The notes under the pieces were generated by a model. That model was given only the letters and a program-made list of their open reading frames with translations. It had not been told where the DNA came from and searched no databases. Below, one piece after another: positions 1 to 8,337 of a stretch of DNA of 64,000 nucleotides (its first letter is position 1; each line of letters begins with the position of its first letter). The translations under genes were made by a program, and so were the position numbers. This DNA is from DATLED01 sp035525495 (lineage in GTDB: Bacteria > Actinomycetota > Acidimicrobiia > Acidimicrobiales > CADCTF01). The stretch spans positions 1 to 64,000 of the forward strand of contig DATLED010000029.1 of NCBI GenBank assembly GCA_035525495.1. The letters run 5' to 3'.

Positions 1-1249
1 GGTCCCGCAGCACGGGCTGCCCGTCGACGTAACCGAACTCCACGTCCTCGAAGCGGATCTCGCCCTCGATCGCCGGCAGCTCGATCGCATCGGTCTTCTC
101 GAGGACCGTCGGAGCCGTGGCGAGCAGGTCGCGGATCTTCGCCACTGCGGCCTGTCCCGACTGGTACGTGTTGTAGAGCTGGACGAGCTGTTGGATCGGC
201 GCGAAGAACGCCGACACGTACAGCACGAAGGCGATGAGCTGGCCCGGTTGCAGGGTGCCCTTGAAGACCATCCGCCCACCGATCAGCAGGACGAGCGCCT
301 GCGCGGCCGTGCCGACGGCCTCGGTCCCCGGCCCGTAGACGGCGGCCACTCGCGCCGCGCCTTCGTTGGCGACCTTGTGGTCCCCGACGATGTTGCGGTG
401 CTTGACCTCGTTGTACCGCTGCCGGTTGTAGGCGGCGACGATCCGGATTCCGGACAGGCTCTCCTGCAGATCGGCCATCACGTCGGCGATCCGCTCCCGC
501 ACCCGTTCGTAGCCCTTCTCGGAACGGCTGCGGAACCACAGCGTCATCGCCGTCATCACCGGCACGATGATCACGGTGACGACCAGAGCGAGGTGCATGT
601 TCATCGAGAACAGCACGGTGATCACGTAGACGAGCGTGAACAGCTGGACGATCAGGTTGATGATCCCGTCCTGCAACAGTTCCGACAGGGCCTCGACGTC
701 ACTCGTCATGCGGGTCATGATCCGGCCCGCCTTCTCGTCGGTGAAGAAGTCGAGCGACAGCCGCTGGATGTGTGCGAAGACCCGCACCCGCAGCGACTGC
801 ATGAGCCGCTGCCCGAGCCGACCGGTCCAGGCCACCCGGACCGCCGAGGTCAGCCCGTTGAGGATGATCGAGCCGAGGTAGAACGCGGCCATCAGCTTCA
901 CGATGCCGAAGTCGCCGGCGAGCATGCCGCGGTCGATCGCCCGCTGTGTCAGCTGCGGGCCGATCTGCAGCGACACCGTCTCCACGGCGACGAGCAGGAT
1001 GCCGACGACGAGGGCCCACCAGTGCGGCCGCAGCAGCTTCTTGAGGGTGAAGCCCTTGTTGTCCTTCGGGGGGACGTTCGAGAAGTCGATGCGCTCGTCG
1101 GGGTGCGCAGGCTCCTTGGCCAGCAGGCGCTCGACACCCTTCATCATCTCCGGCGGGATGCCGGCGAAGGGCAAGCCGGGCGCGGCCTGCCCTGGACGGA
1201 ACCCGCCACCGCCGCCGACAGGGCCGCCGAAGCCCCCGCCCCACGCCAT
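1..1249 (-). CDS. ABC exporter half-transporter (TMD plus start of NBD), C-terminus beyond the window
   Basis: This is the second gene of a minus-strand exporter operon; its 3' end lies beyond base 1. The protein opens with a Gly-rich stretch (MAWGGGFGGPVGGGGG), followed by a six-helix type I exporter membrane domain (roughly residues 60-370). The last visible residues are the strand that begins a nucleotide-binding domain (reading IRFEDVEFGYVDGQPVL). The start ATG shares one base with the TGA of the preceding gene (TGATG), so translation is probably coupled. The pairing of two full half-transporters, the upstream one with a degenerate ATPase, suggests a heterodimeric multidrug or lipid exporter like TM287/288. 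In that arrangement this half would carry the competent catalytic site, but its ATPase motifs are not in view. The substrate cannot be told from sequence. Confidence 0.85.
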   Translation of the reverse strand, partial: MAWGGGFGGPVGGGGGFRPGQAAPGLPFAGIPPEMMKGVERLLAKEPAHPDERIDFSNVPPKDNKGFTLKKLLRPHWWALVVGILLVAVETVSLQIGPQLTQRAIDRGMLAGDFGIVKLMAAFYLGSIILNGLTSAVRVAWTGRLGQRLMQSLRVRVFAHIQRLSLDFFTDEKAGRIMTRMTSDVEALSELLQDGIINLIVQLFTLVYVITVLFSMNMHLALVVTVIIVPVMTAMTLWFRSRSEKGYERVRERIADVMADLQESLSGIRIVAAYNRQRYNEVKHRNIVGDHKVANEGAARVAAVYGPGTEAVGTAAQALVLLIGGRMVFKGTLQPGQLIAFVLYVSAFFAPIQQLVQLYNTYQSGQAAVAKIRDLLATAPTVLEKTDAIELPAIEGEIRFEDVEFGYVDGQPVLRD

Positions 1250-3327
1250 CAGGCACCGCCCATCGGGAGCCCGACGCCGGGCATGCCGCCGCCGCCCAGG
1301 GGACCGTTCTCCATCATCCGCTTCATGACGCGCGCCCGCGGCGGGAGCTCGGGCTCCGGCTTGGGGTCATGGGCCTCGTGCCACTCCTCCTCGGCACGCG
1401 CCAGCACCTCGGCGTAGGCGGGCACGGTCGCCATGAGGTGGGCGTGGGTGCCGTCCGCAGTGATCCGCCCGTCCTGCAACAAGACGACTCGGTCGGCGAG
1501 GGAGATGGTCGACAGACGGTGGGCGATGATCAACGTCGTCCGTCCCCTCATGAGCGTCTTGAGGGCGCCGTGGATCTCGTGCTCGACCTGCACGTCGATG
1601 GCCGAGGTGGCGTCGTCGAGGATCAGGATCCGCGGGTTCACGAGCAGCGTCCGGGCGATGGCGATGCGCTGGCGCTGCCCGCCGGACAACGTGTAGCCGC
1701 GCTCGCCCACCATCGTGGCGAAGCCCTCCGGCAGCTTGTCGACGAACTCGGTGACCCCGGCTGCCGCGGCCACGGCGTCGATCTCCTCCTGCGACGCGTC
1801 GGGACGGCCGTAGGCGATGTTGTTGCGGATCGTCTCGGAGAAGAGGAACGGTTCGTCGAGGACGAGGCCGATGTGCGACCGCAGGCTCTCCACCGTGAGA
1901 TCGCGCACGTCGTGTCCGTCGATGCGGATCGCACCGCCCGTCACCTCGTAGAAGCGAGGAAGGAGGCGGGCCGCCGTCGACTTGCCCGTGCCGGTCCGGC
2001 CGACCAGCGCCACCGTCTCCCCGGGCGCCATGTGCAACTCGAACCCGTCGAGCACGAGCGGGCTGCGATTGCCTCCGTCGCCGGCGGGCGATGCAGCAGT
2101 GTAGGAGAACGACACGTCGTCGAACACCACGTCGCCCTCGGGGTCGATGAGGTCGATGGCGCCCGCGCGGTCGACGATCTCCGCAGGCTCGTCGAGGATC
2201 TCGAAGATGCGGCCCGCCGAGGCCGCCGCCCGCTGGGCCATCATCATCAGGAAGCCCAGCATCATGAACGGCGCCTGCAGCATGACGACGTAGAAGTTGA
2301 ACTCGACGATGGTGCCGATGCTGATGGCGCCCTGGAGGTACAGGTGGCCCCCGTACAGGAGGACCATCGCCAGTCCGAGGCGCGGCAGGTTCTGCATGTA
2401 GGGCGAGTACTTGGCGCGGATGTCGACCTGCAGGGAGGCCGCCCAACGCAGGCGGACGGCGGCGTTGGCCAGCAGCTTGATCTGGTCGGACTCGGCGGCG
2501 AACGACTTCACGACCCGCGTGCCGGTGACGTTCTCCTCGACGATCGTGGCGACGTCGGCCTGGCGGGCCGACACGATCCACGACACCGGAAACATCTCCG
2601 AGCGCATCTTCGTACCGACGAAGTACACGCCGGGCAGCGTGATGACGGCGACGACGGCGAGCAGGAAGTGGGTCGACGCCATCAGTACGAAGGCGACGAG
2701 GAACGTCACCATCGAGATCACCATCGTCGGCGCGAACGAGAGGAACATCTGCACCGAGCGGATGTCGGAGTTCGACCGGGAGATGAGCTGGCCGCTCTGC
2801 ATCCGGTCGAAGTACGAGAACGACAGCGTCGAGAACTTGCGGTACATGATGTTCCGCAGGTCGTATTCGATGGCGAAGCTCGTGCGCTGCAGGTTGTAGC
2901 GGTACACGAAGCCGATGGCGAACCGGGCCAGGGCGATGCCGAGCAGCATGAGGATGAACGGCACGAGCGGCTTGGCCGGCGGGATCCTCGCCAGGAGTGC
3001 CTCGACCGGGATGCCGCGCTGGCGGGCGAGCGTCGGTGCCATGTCCCTGGCGAACACGGGGACGACGGCTCGGTCGATTGCCATGCGCACGAGACGGGGG
3101 ATGGCGAGCTGGAGCAACAGCGTCACGAGCGCGCACGACAGTCCCGAGAGCACGATGCGGCGATGCGACAGGACGACCGGCAGCATGCGCCGCCACCACG
3201 ACTTTTCGCGGTCCGGGTCGATCGAGCCGCGGGGCTCCCCGAACCGCGCGGCCGGCGGCCGCGGGACGCGCCCGCTGGCCACGGCGGTCGCGGGCGTCTC
3301 GCTCGGCGGCTCCAGGAGGGTCGTCAA
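1249..3327 (-). CDS. ABC exporter half-transporter with degenerate ATPase site
   Basis: A 692-residue half-transporter with an ABC type I membrane domain (about residues 50-370) and an NBD (about 400-650). Walker A is GRTGTGKST (near 445) and the signature LSGGQ is intact (near 546). Walker B reads ILILDDAT, so the catalytic Glu is Asp, and the Q-loop position reads GLVLDEPFLF, with Asp where Gln is usual. Such changes define the non-consensus partner of heterodimeric exporters, so I infer that it pairs with the gene immediately downstream. Its GTG/ATG start overlaps the MarR gene by 4 bases (ATGA), and its stop overlaps the next start by one base. The operon is probably controlled by that MarR protein. 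The Pro-rich C-terminal tail has no recognisable motif. Confidence 0.88.
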   Translation of the reverse strand: MTTLLEPPSETPATAVASGRVPRPPAARFGEPRGSIDPDREKSWWRRMLPVVLSHRRIVLSGLSCALVTLLLQLAIPRLVRMAIDRAVVPVFARDMAPTLARQRGIPVEALLARIPPAKPLVPFILMLLGIALARFAIGFVYRYNLQRTSFAIEYDLRNIMYRKFSTLSFSYFDRMQSGQLISRSNSDIRSVQMFLSFAPTMVISMVTFLVAFVLMASTHFLLAVVAVITLPGVYFVGTKMRSEMFPVSWIVSARQADVATIVEENVTGTRVVKSFAAESDQIKLLANAAVRLRWAASLQVDIRAKYSPYMQNLPRLGLAMVLLYGGHLYLQGAISIGTIVEFNFYVVMLQAPFMMLGFLMMMAQRAAASAGRIFEILDEPAEIVDRAGAIDLIDPEGDVVFDDVSFSYTAASPAGDGGNRSPLVLDGFELHMAPGETVALVGRTGTGKSTAARLLPRFYEVTGGAIRIDGHDVRDLTVESLRSHIGLVLDEPFLFSETIRNNIAYGRPDASQEEIDAVAAAAGVTEFVDKLPEGFATMVGERGYTLSGGQRQRIAIARTLLVNPRILILDDATSAIDVQVEHEIHGALKTLMRGRTTLIIAHRLSTISLADRVVLLQDGRITADGTHAHLMATVPAYAEVLARAEEEWHEAHDPKPEPELPPRARVMKRMMENGPLGGGGMPGVGLPMGGA

Positions 3328-3782
3328 GAGCGGCCGCCGACGGGCTGCTTGTCGTCGCTGCGGACGGCGCGGGCGAGGTCCATCGCCTTGCCGAGGAGCT
3401 CGAGCCCCTCGAGCGCCTTCTTCGCCTGGGCCGCTGTGAGGTGGCCGGTGACGGCGGCGAGTCGGGCGGCCACGGCGTCGTCGGCCTCGGCGAGCGCGGC
3501 AGCGCCCTCTTGGGTGATGACGTGCCGGACGCAGCGCCGGTCCTCTTCGGTGGCAACCCGCTCGACGAGCTTGCGGGCGACGGCCCCGTCCACCAGTGCC
3601 GTGAGCGATGGCGGGCTGACGTCGAGCCAGCCCGCGAGCGCCGTCGCCCGCTCGGGTCCTCCCGACAGGAAGGCCAGCAGGCGGTACTGGGGGAGGGAGA
3701 GGTTCACGCTCGAGAGCGCGACCTCCATGGATTTGCTGAAGCGGGCTGCAGCGCGGGCGGCGGCCACCGATTCGATGCTCAC
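3324..3782 (-). CDS. MarR-family transcriptional regulator
   Basis: A 152-residue winged-helix repressor-like protein. The core reads LSLPQYRLLAFLSGGPERATALAGWLDVSPPSLTALVDGAV, with the wing at EEDRRCVRHVITQEG, where the DRR-x-x pattern is typical of MarR. It is the first gene of the minus-strand operon and overlaps the exporter gene by 4 bases, so the natural inference is ligand-responsive control of that exporter. The start is the GTG at 3782: there is no Shine-Dalgarno, but a TAGTCT box ends 6 bases upstream, which fits a leaderless transcript. An ATG at 3784 is out of frame. The inducing ligand is unknown. Confidence 0.85.
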   Translation of the reverse strand: MSIESVAAARAAARFSKSMEVALSSVNLSLPQYRLLAFLSGGPERATALAGWLDVSPPSLTALVDGAVARKLVERVATEEDRRCVRHVITQEGAAALAEADDAVAARLAAVTGHLTAAQAKKALEGLELLGKAMDLARAVRSDDKQPVGGRS

Positions 3783-3784
3783 AT

Positions 3785-3805
3785 GGTTAGACTACCGAAG
3801 TAACC
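3785..3805. promoter_or_regulatory. Leaderless promoter and possible MarR operator
   Basis: Between the divergent MarR and aldehyde dehydrogenase genes lies an inverted repeat, GGTTA-N11-TAACC. It contains the minus-strand TAGTCT that would serve as the -10 element of the MarR gene, six bases before its GTG. A site overlapping a -10 is the usual place for MarR autorepression. The half-sites are short (5 bases), so the operator assignment is an inference. Confidence 0.45.
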
Positions 3806-3876
3806 GCCCCCTCGCACGTGTCAGAGCGTGGAAGTAGGGTGTTTTTCGCACTCGTCGTGCCATATCAGGAGGCCGC

Positions 3877-5295
3877 ATGATCACCCGGGACAAGCTGTTC
3901 ATCGACGGAGCATGGGTCGCATCGACCGGCACCAAGTCGATCGACGTCATCAACTCCACCACCGAAGAGGTGATGGGCAGCATCCCCGAGGGGACGACCG
4001 ACGACGTCGACAAGGCCGTCGCCGCTGCGAAGGCCGCCTTCCCCGGCTGGTCGACGACCTCGGTCGAGGAGCGCGGCAAATACCTCCAGCGCATCACCGA
4101 GGGCCTCCAGGCCCGCATGGGCGAGATCGCCGACGTGATCTCCAAGGAAGTCGGCATGCCGCTCAACATGTCGAACATGATCCAGGCCGGCCTCCCCCTG
4201 ATGACCTTCGGCGGGATGCAGGGCCTGCTCTCGAGCTTCGTGTTCGAGGAGACGATCGGCAACTCGTTGATCGTCAAGGAGCCGGTCGGCGTCGTCGGCG
4301 CCATCACTCCGTGGAACTACCCACTGCACCAGATCGCCCTGAAGGTGGCGCCGGCGCTGGCCGCCGGCAACACGGTCGTCCTCAAGCCGTCCGAGGTCGC
4401 GCCGCTCAACGCCTTCATCCTCGCTGACGTCATCAACGACGTCGGACTGCCCAACGGCGTGTTCAACCTGGTCACCGGCGTCGGGCCGGTCGTGGGCGAG
4501 CGCATCGCCGAGCACCCCGACGTCGACATGGTGTCGTTCACCGGCTCGACCCGGGCCGGCAAGCGGGTCTCCGAGGTCGCGTCCCAGACCGTCAAGCGGG
4601 TGGCGCTCGAGCTCGGCGGCAAGTCGCCGAACATCATCCTTGAGGACGCCGACCTCTCCAAGGCCGTCCCCGCCGGTGTCGGTGGCGCCTTCCTGAACTC
4701 GGGCCAGACCTGCACCGCGCTGACCCGGATGATCGTCCCCCGCTCGAAGCTGGCGGAGGTGGAGGAGCTGGCGACGAAGGCAGCCGAGGCCTACACCCCC
4801 GGCGATCCGTTCGAGGCCACCACCCGGCTCGGTCCGCTCGTCTCGTCCGCCCAGCAGACGCGGGTGCGCGACTACATCAACAAGGGCATCGAAGAGGGGG
4901 CCAAGCTCCTCACCGGCGGGGCCGAGCAGCCCGAGGGTCTCGAAAAGGGCTACTTCGTCCGTCCGACCGTCTTCTCGGATGTCCGCAACGACATGACCAT
5001 CGCGCAGGAGGAGATCTTCGGCCCGGTGCTGTCGATCATCCCCGTGGACTCCGAGGAGGAGGCGATCCAGGTCGCCAACGACACGATCTACGGCCTCGCC
5101 GGCGCCGTCTGGGCCGGCGACAAGGACAAGGCGCAGCAGGTTGCCCGCCAGATCCGCACCGGCATGGTCGACGTCAACGGTGGCGGCTTCAATCCGATGG
5201 CGCCCTTCGGCGGCTTCAAGCAGTCCGGTCGTGGTCGGGAGGCCGGCAAGTACGGCCTCGAGGAGTTCCTCGAGATCAAGTCGATGCAGCTGTAG
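3877..5295 (+). CDS. NAD(P)-dependent aldehyde dehydrogenase
   Basis: A 472-residue aldehyde dehydrogenase superfamily enzyme, which oxidises an aldehyde to the carboxylate in the cytoplasm. The general-base Glu is in LELGGKSPN (E245) and the nucleophile Cys in NSGQTCTALTR (C279); the 34-residue spacing is the family's. The cofactor-binding segments ITPWNYP and FTGSTRAGKRV are present, and length is normal. The start ATG is preceded by AGGAGG with good spacing, one of the clearer Shine-Dalgarno sites here. It stands alone, divergent from the MarR gene and followed by a palindromic repeat. Neighbours do not fix the substrate. Confidence 0.92.
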   Translation: MITRDKLFIDGAWVASTGTKSIDVINSTTEEVMGSIPEGTTDDVDKAVAAAKAAFPGWSTTSVEERGKYLQRITEGLQARMGEIADVISKEVGMPLNMSNMIQAGLPLMTFGGMQGLLSSFVFEETIGNSLIVKEPVGVVGAITPWNYPLHQIALKVAPALAAGNTVVLKPSEVAPLNAFILADVINDVGLPNGVFNLVTGVGPVVGERIAEHPDVDMVSFTGSTRAGKRVSEVASQTVKRVALELGGKSPNIILEDADLSKAVPAGVGGAFLNSGQTCTALTRMIVPRSKLAEVEELATKAAEAYTPGDPFEATTRLGPLVSSAQQTRVRDYINKGIEEGAKLLTGGAEQPEGLEKGYFVRPTVFSDVRNDMTIAQEEIFGPVLSIIPVDSEEEAIQVANDTIYGLAGAVWAGDKDKAQQVARQIRTGMVDVNGGGFNPMAPFGGFKQSGRGREAGKYGLEEFLEIKSMQL

Positions 5296-5303
5296 CAACT
5301 CCG

Positions 5304-5347
5304 TTTGGGCGCGCTCAGTTCGGCATTCCGAACTGAGCGCGCCCAAA
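5304..5347. repeat. Dispersed palindrome, family 1, copy A
   Basis: A perfect inverted repeat with 20-base arms (TTTGGGCGCGCTCAGTTCGG) and a four-base CATT loop, lying 8 bases after the aldehyde dehydrogenase stop. A near-identical 44-base copy (41 of 44 matches) lies at 30911-30954. The stem is preceded by T's and followed by A's, the reverse of an intrinsic terminator (stem then T-tract), so it looks like a repetitive extragenic palindrome rather than an ordinary terminator. Confidence 0.85.
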
Positions 5348-5373
5348 GCGCGTCTGGGGGCAGGTGACCGCCG

Positions 5374-6843
5374 ATGGACGGCGAACCTGTGCGTATGGAG
5401 GCTGTTGACGGAAGCGTCACGATGTACGAACCGCCGGTGCCCATCGAGTTGCGGGCGACGTCGCCCCGTCGGTGGGTCCAACGGAGCGCGTTCACGGCGA
5501 TGACGTTCGCCCGCCACCTCGGACCGATCGCCGTCGACCGGGCCCGCAAGCGGCCGGTCGAGAGCGCCGAGGTCGGACGGCGGCTGCGCGCCGTCTTCGA
5601 TGACCTCGGCTCGACGTACCTCAAGTTCGGACAGCTCATCGGGTCGTCCCCGGGCGCGTTCGGCCAAGCCGTGGCCGACGAGTTCCGCGGCTGCCTCGAC
5701 ACCGGGCCGTCCGTCCCCTTCGAGGCCGTCCGGGCCGCGGTCGAGCGCACGACCGGCCGTCCGTTGGGCGACACGTTCGCCGCCTTCAAGACCGAAGCCA
5801 TCGCCTCGGCGTCGATCGCCGTCGTGCACCGGGCCGTCCTCCACGACGGCCGCGAGGTGGCGGTCAAGGTGCTGCGCCCGGGGATCGCCGAGCAGGTCGC
5901 CATCGACCTGGACGTGATGGAGCCGCTCTTCAAGCGACTGGCACTTCAGGGGGTGCCCGTCGCCGGACCGTTGTACCGCTTCCTGCGGGGGTTCCGCACC
6001 CAGGTCGCCGAGGAGCTCGACCTGCGCAACGAGGCGCGCACGATGGTCCACTTCGCCGGCCTCGTCGCCGACGGCGGCCTCGACCGCATCGTGATCCCCG
6101 AGCCCGTCGACGAGCTCTCCGGGACCGACGTGCTCGTGATGACGTTCCTCGATGGCGTCGCCATCGACGACCTCGCGGCCATCGACGAGCTCGGCCACGA
6201 TCCCGCTCCCCTCGTGCAGGACCTCCTGCGCTGCTGGTTCCTGACCGGCATCCGCTTCGGCATGTTCCACGGCGACATCCACGCCGGCAACCTCATGCTG
6301 CTGCGGGACGGGCGCATCGGGATGATCGACTGGGGGATCGTCGGGCGCCTCGACGGCCCCACCCACCGGCTGTTCCGCCGCTTCGTCGAGGCCGTCCTGG
6401 GAGACGTCACCGCGTGGCCCGAGATCCAGGCGTTCCTCTCGGAGATGGCGCCGTTCGCGGCCAAAGAGGGCGGCGAGACTCGCGGCATTCCCGACGAGGC
6501 CAAGAACGAGATCGAGGCGCTCCTCACCCGTCCGTTCGGCGAGGTGGACCTCACCGGCGCCTTCAGCGGACCCGGCAACGGACCCGTCGGTGGCGGTGGC
6601 CGCAAGGCGCCCCGCACCAAGGCCGAGAAGCGGGCTCGCAAGGCGATGCTCAAGGACCTGCGTCAGCGGGTGATCGGGACGGGCTTCGCCGACTCCGGCT
6701 TCGCCCAGGCCAACTTCATGCTCTTCAAGCAGCTCCTCTACTTCGAGCGCTACGGGAAGCTCTACCTGGCGGACTCGGCCCTGATGGGGGACCGCGACTT
6801 CCTGCGGCACGTCCTCGACACCAGCCCGATCCCGGCGGCGTGA
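5374..6843 (+). CDS. AarF/UbiB (ABC1) family atypical kinase
   Basis: A 489-residue ABC1/UbiB-type atypical kinase. The family-specific KxGQ motif is in YLKFGQLIGSS (near residue 83), the ATP Lys in VAVKVLRPG (near 165), the ExD-type segment in EELDLRNEA, the catalytic loop in HGDIHAGN (near 298) and the metal-binding DFG-equivalent as IDWG (near 317). The usual AQVHRA nucleotide loop reads AVVHRA, losing the Gln. Members support isoprenoid-quinone or lipid metabolism in bacteria, but the substrate is unknown here. The ATG at 5374 is used; an in-frame ATG at 5395 is possible. The stop overlaps the start of the MFS gene by 4 bases (GTGA), so the two are probably coexpressed. Confidence 0.85.
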   Translation: MDGEPVRMEAVDGSVTMYEPPVPIELRATSPRRWVQRSAFTAMTFARHLGPIAVDRARKRPVESAEVGRRLRAVFDDLGSTYLKFGQLIGSSPGAFGQAVADEFRGCLDTGPSVPFEAVRAAVERTTGRPLGDTFAAFKTEAIASASIAVVHRAVLHDGREVAVKVLRPGIAEQVAIDLDVMEPLFKRLALQGVPVAGPLYRFLRGFRTQVAEELDLRNEARTMVHFAGLVADGGLDRIVIPEPVDELSGTDVLVMTFLDGVAIDDLAAIDELGHDPAPLVQDLLRCWFLTGIRFGMFHGDIHAGNLMLLRDGRIGMIDWGIVGRLDGPTHRLFRRFVEAVLGDVTAWPEIQAFLSEMAPFAAKEGGETRGIPDEAKNEIEALLTRPFGEVDLTGAFSGPGNGPVGGGGRKAPRTKAEKRARKAMLKDLRQRVIGTGFADSGFAQANFMLFKQLLYFERYGKLYLADSALMGDRDFLRHVLDTSPIPAA

Positions 6844-8231
6844 CGACCACCGTCCCGGACGTGGCGGTGCAGGAGGCCGCCCGGGACCACCGGCGCTCGA
6901 GCTTCGTCGGACTGACGCTGTCGAGGGTCTTCACGCAGCCGTTCGGGCTCGTCATGGGCACCTACCTCACGCTGCTGGTGGCGACGCGGGCCTCGAGCGC
7001 GCTGGCGATCACGTTCGCGCTGACGGTTCACAAGTACCTCTCGTTCCTCGTCTTCCCCATTGCGGGCCGCCTCTCGGACCGGACGCTGGCCAAGCTCGGC
7101 CGACGCGTGCCGTACATGGTCGGCGGTCTCGTCGTCGCGGCGGTCGCGATGTGGGCCTTCACGGTCGTGCGCGGCTACTGGCCGCTCGTGTTCGTCATCG
7201 TCCTCGCCCGCGAGGCGGCCATCGTGCAGCGGGTCGCCCGGTTCGCGGTCACGCCGGACGTCTTCGGCCGGAGCCGGTGGATCCGCGCCGTCCTGACGAT
7301 GGGAGTGGTGACGGCGCTGCCGGGTGCGGGCATCCTCGCCGTCATCCGCTTCACCTGGAAGCAGGACGACCCGTCCACCTGGGGCCTCACCTACCGCCTG
7401 GCGGCGCTCGGGCTCCTGCTCGGCGCCATCGCCATCGCGTCCCTCGTGCGGGAGGCACCTGCGAGCGCACTGGCCGCGGAACGGGCGGCACGCGCCTCGT
7501 GGCGGGTCGAGCTCAACCGGCTCCTCGCGCTGCCGAACGCCAAGCCGCTCGTCGTCGCCGGGGTCCTGCTCGCTGCCGCGGGTGCCGCGACCAGCCGCCT
7601 GTTCCCCGTCTGGGCCCATGAGGTGCTGGGCGCGGGCGCACCGCAGCTCGTCGACATCTCCATCCTGACGGCCGTGCTCGGGATCATCGCCGGCGTGCCT
7701 GGCGTGTTCCTGGCCAGCCGGGCGCACCCCCGGACGTTGGCGGTCACCGCCGCGATCGTCGGCGGGGTGGCCACGTTCGCCCACGTCTTCGTCACCGAGC
7801 TCTGGATGTTCGCCGCGCTGGCGACCGTCGCCATCCCTTTGACCGTCGCCGCCGTCGTCGCCGGCATCCCCATGGGTCTCCGGCTGATCCCGCCCGGGGA
7901 GAGCCTCGGCGAGAGCATCGGGATGGTCGCCGGTCCTGTCGGCCTCGTCACCTCGCTCGCCGCCTACGCCAGCGCTGGGCTCGTCGACGCCTTCGACGAC
8001 TACCGGCTGATCTGGGTCGTCGCTGCGGCCTGCACGCTCGCGGCCGCCTTCGCTCTCGCCCGCCTCGAGGTGCCGAGCGGAGAGGAGCGAACCGATGTGC
8101 GGCGGCTGCTCCGTCGACTGCGAGGGAGCGGACCGCGGGGCGGGGGCCTGTTCGGCGGCACCGTCGAGACGGCGGACGTTCTCGCGGAAGGCGGAGTCGA
8201 CTCCGAGGGGCCAGACGTCCGACATCGCTGA
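6840..8231 (+). CDS. MFS-type membrane transporter
   Basis: A 463-residue integral membrane protein with about twelve hydrophobic helices. The cytoplasmic loop after helix 2 reads GRLSDRTLAKLGRRVPYM, which matches the MFS motif A (GxLxDRxGRR). Start is the GTG at 6840, which overlaps the AarF stop as GTGA; the frame is open further upstream, but that stretch is antisense-like sequence within AarF. The C-terminal 40 residues are hydrophilic and Gly/Arg-rich. Substrate is unknown; coupling to an AarF-like kinase is the only functional hint. Confidence 0.8.
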   Translation: MTTTVPDVAVQEAARDHRRSSFVGLTLSRVFTQPFGLVMGTYLTLLVATRASSALAITFALTVHKYLSFLVFPIAGRLSDRTLAKLGRRVPYMVGGLVVAAVAMWAFTVVRGYWPLVFVIVLAREAAIVQRVARFAVTPDVFGRSRWIRAVLTMGVVTALPGAGILAVIRFTWKQDDPSTWGLTYRLAALGLLLGAIAIASLVREAPASALAAERAARASWRVELNRLLALPNAKPLVVAGVLLAAAGAATSRLFPVWAHEVLGAGAPQLVDISILTAVLGIIAGVPGVFLASRAHPRTLAVTAAIVGGVATFAHVFVTELWMFAALATVAIPLTVAAVVAGIPMGLRLIPPGESLGESIGMVAGPVGLVTSLAAYASAGLVDAFDDYRLIWVVAAACTLAAAFALARLEVPSGEERTDVRRLLRRLRGSGPRGGGLFGGTVETADVLAEGGVDSEGPDVRHR

Positions 8232-8337
8232 CCCCCGTCACGCAACGCCGCTGAATTGACCGCGGGGGGTGACGCCCATCAGGCTGTGACTGCGGGCACA
8301 CTGAAACACCCAGTCAGCATCGACCCCGGGAGTCCTC

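Noticed and set aside
5304..5347. Palindrome as an intrinsic terminator of the aldehyde dehydrogenase gene
   Set aside because: The stem is followed by A's and preceded by T's, the wrong order, and the same sequence occurs inside a coding region at 30911.
3865..6810. Very long open frame on the minus strand (about 980 codons) opposite aldehyde dehydrogenase and AarF
   Set aside because: Antisense of two well-supported genes; composition is Gly/Arg/Asp/His-rich with no domain. Such frames arise from strong GC bias at third positions.
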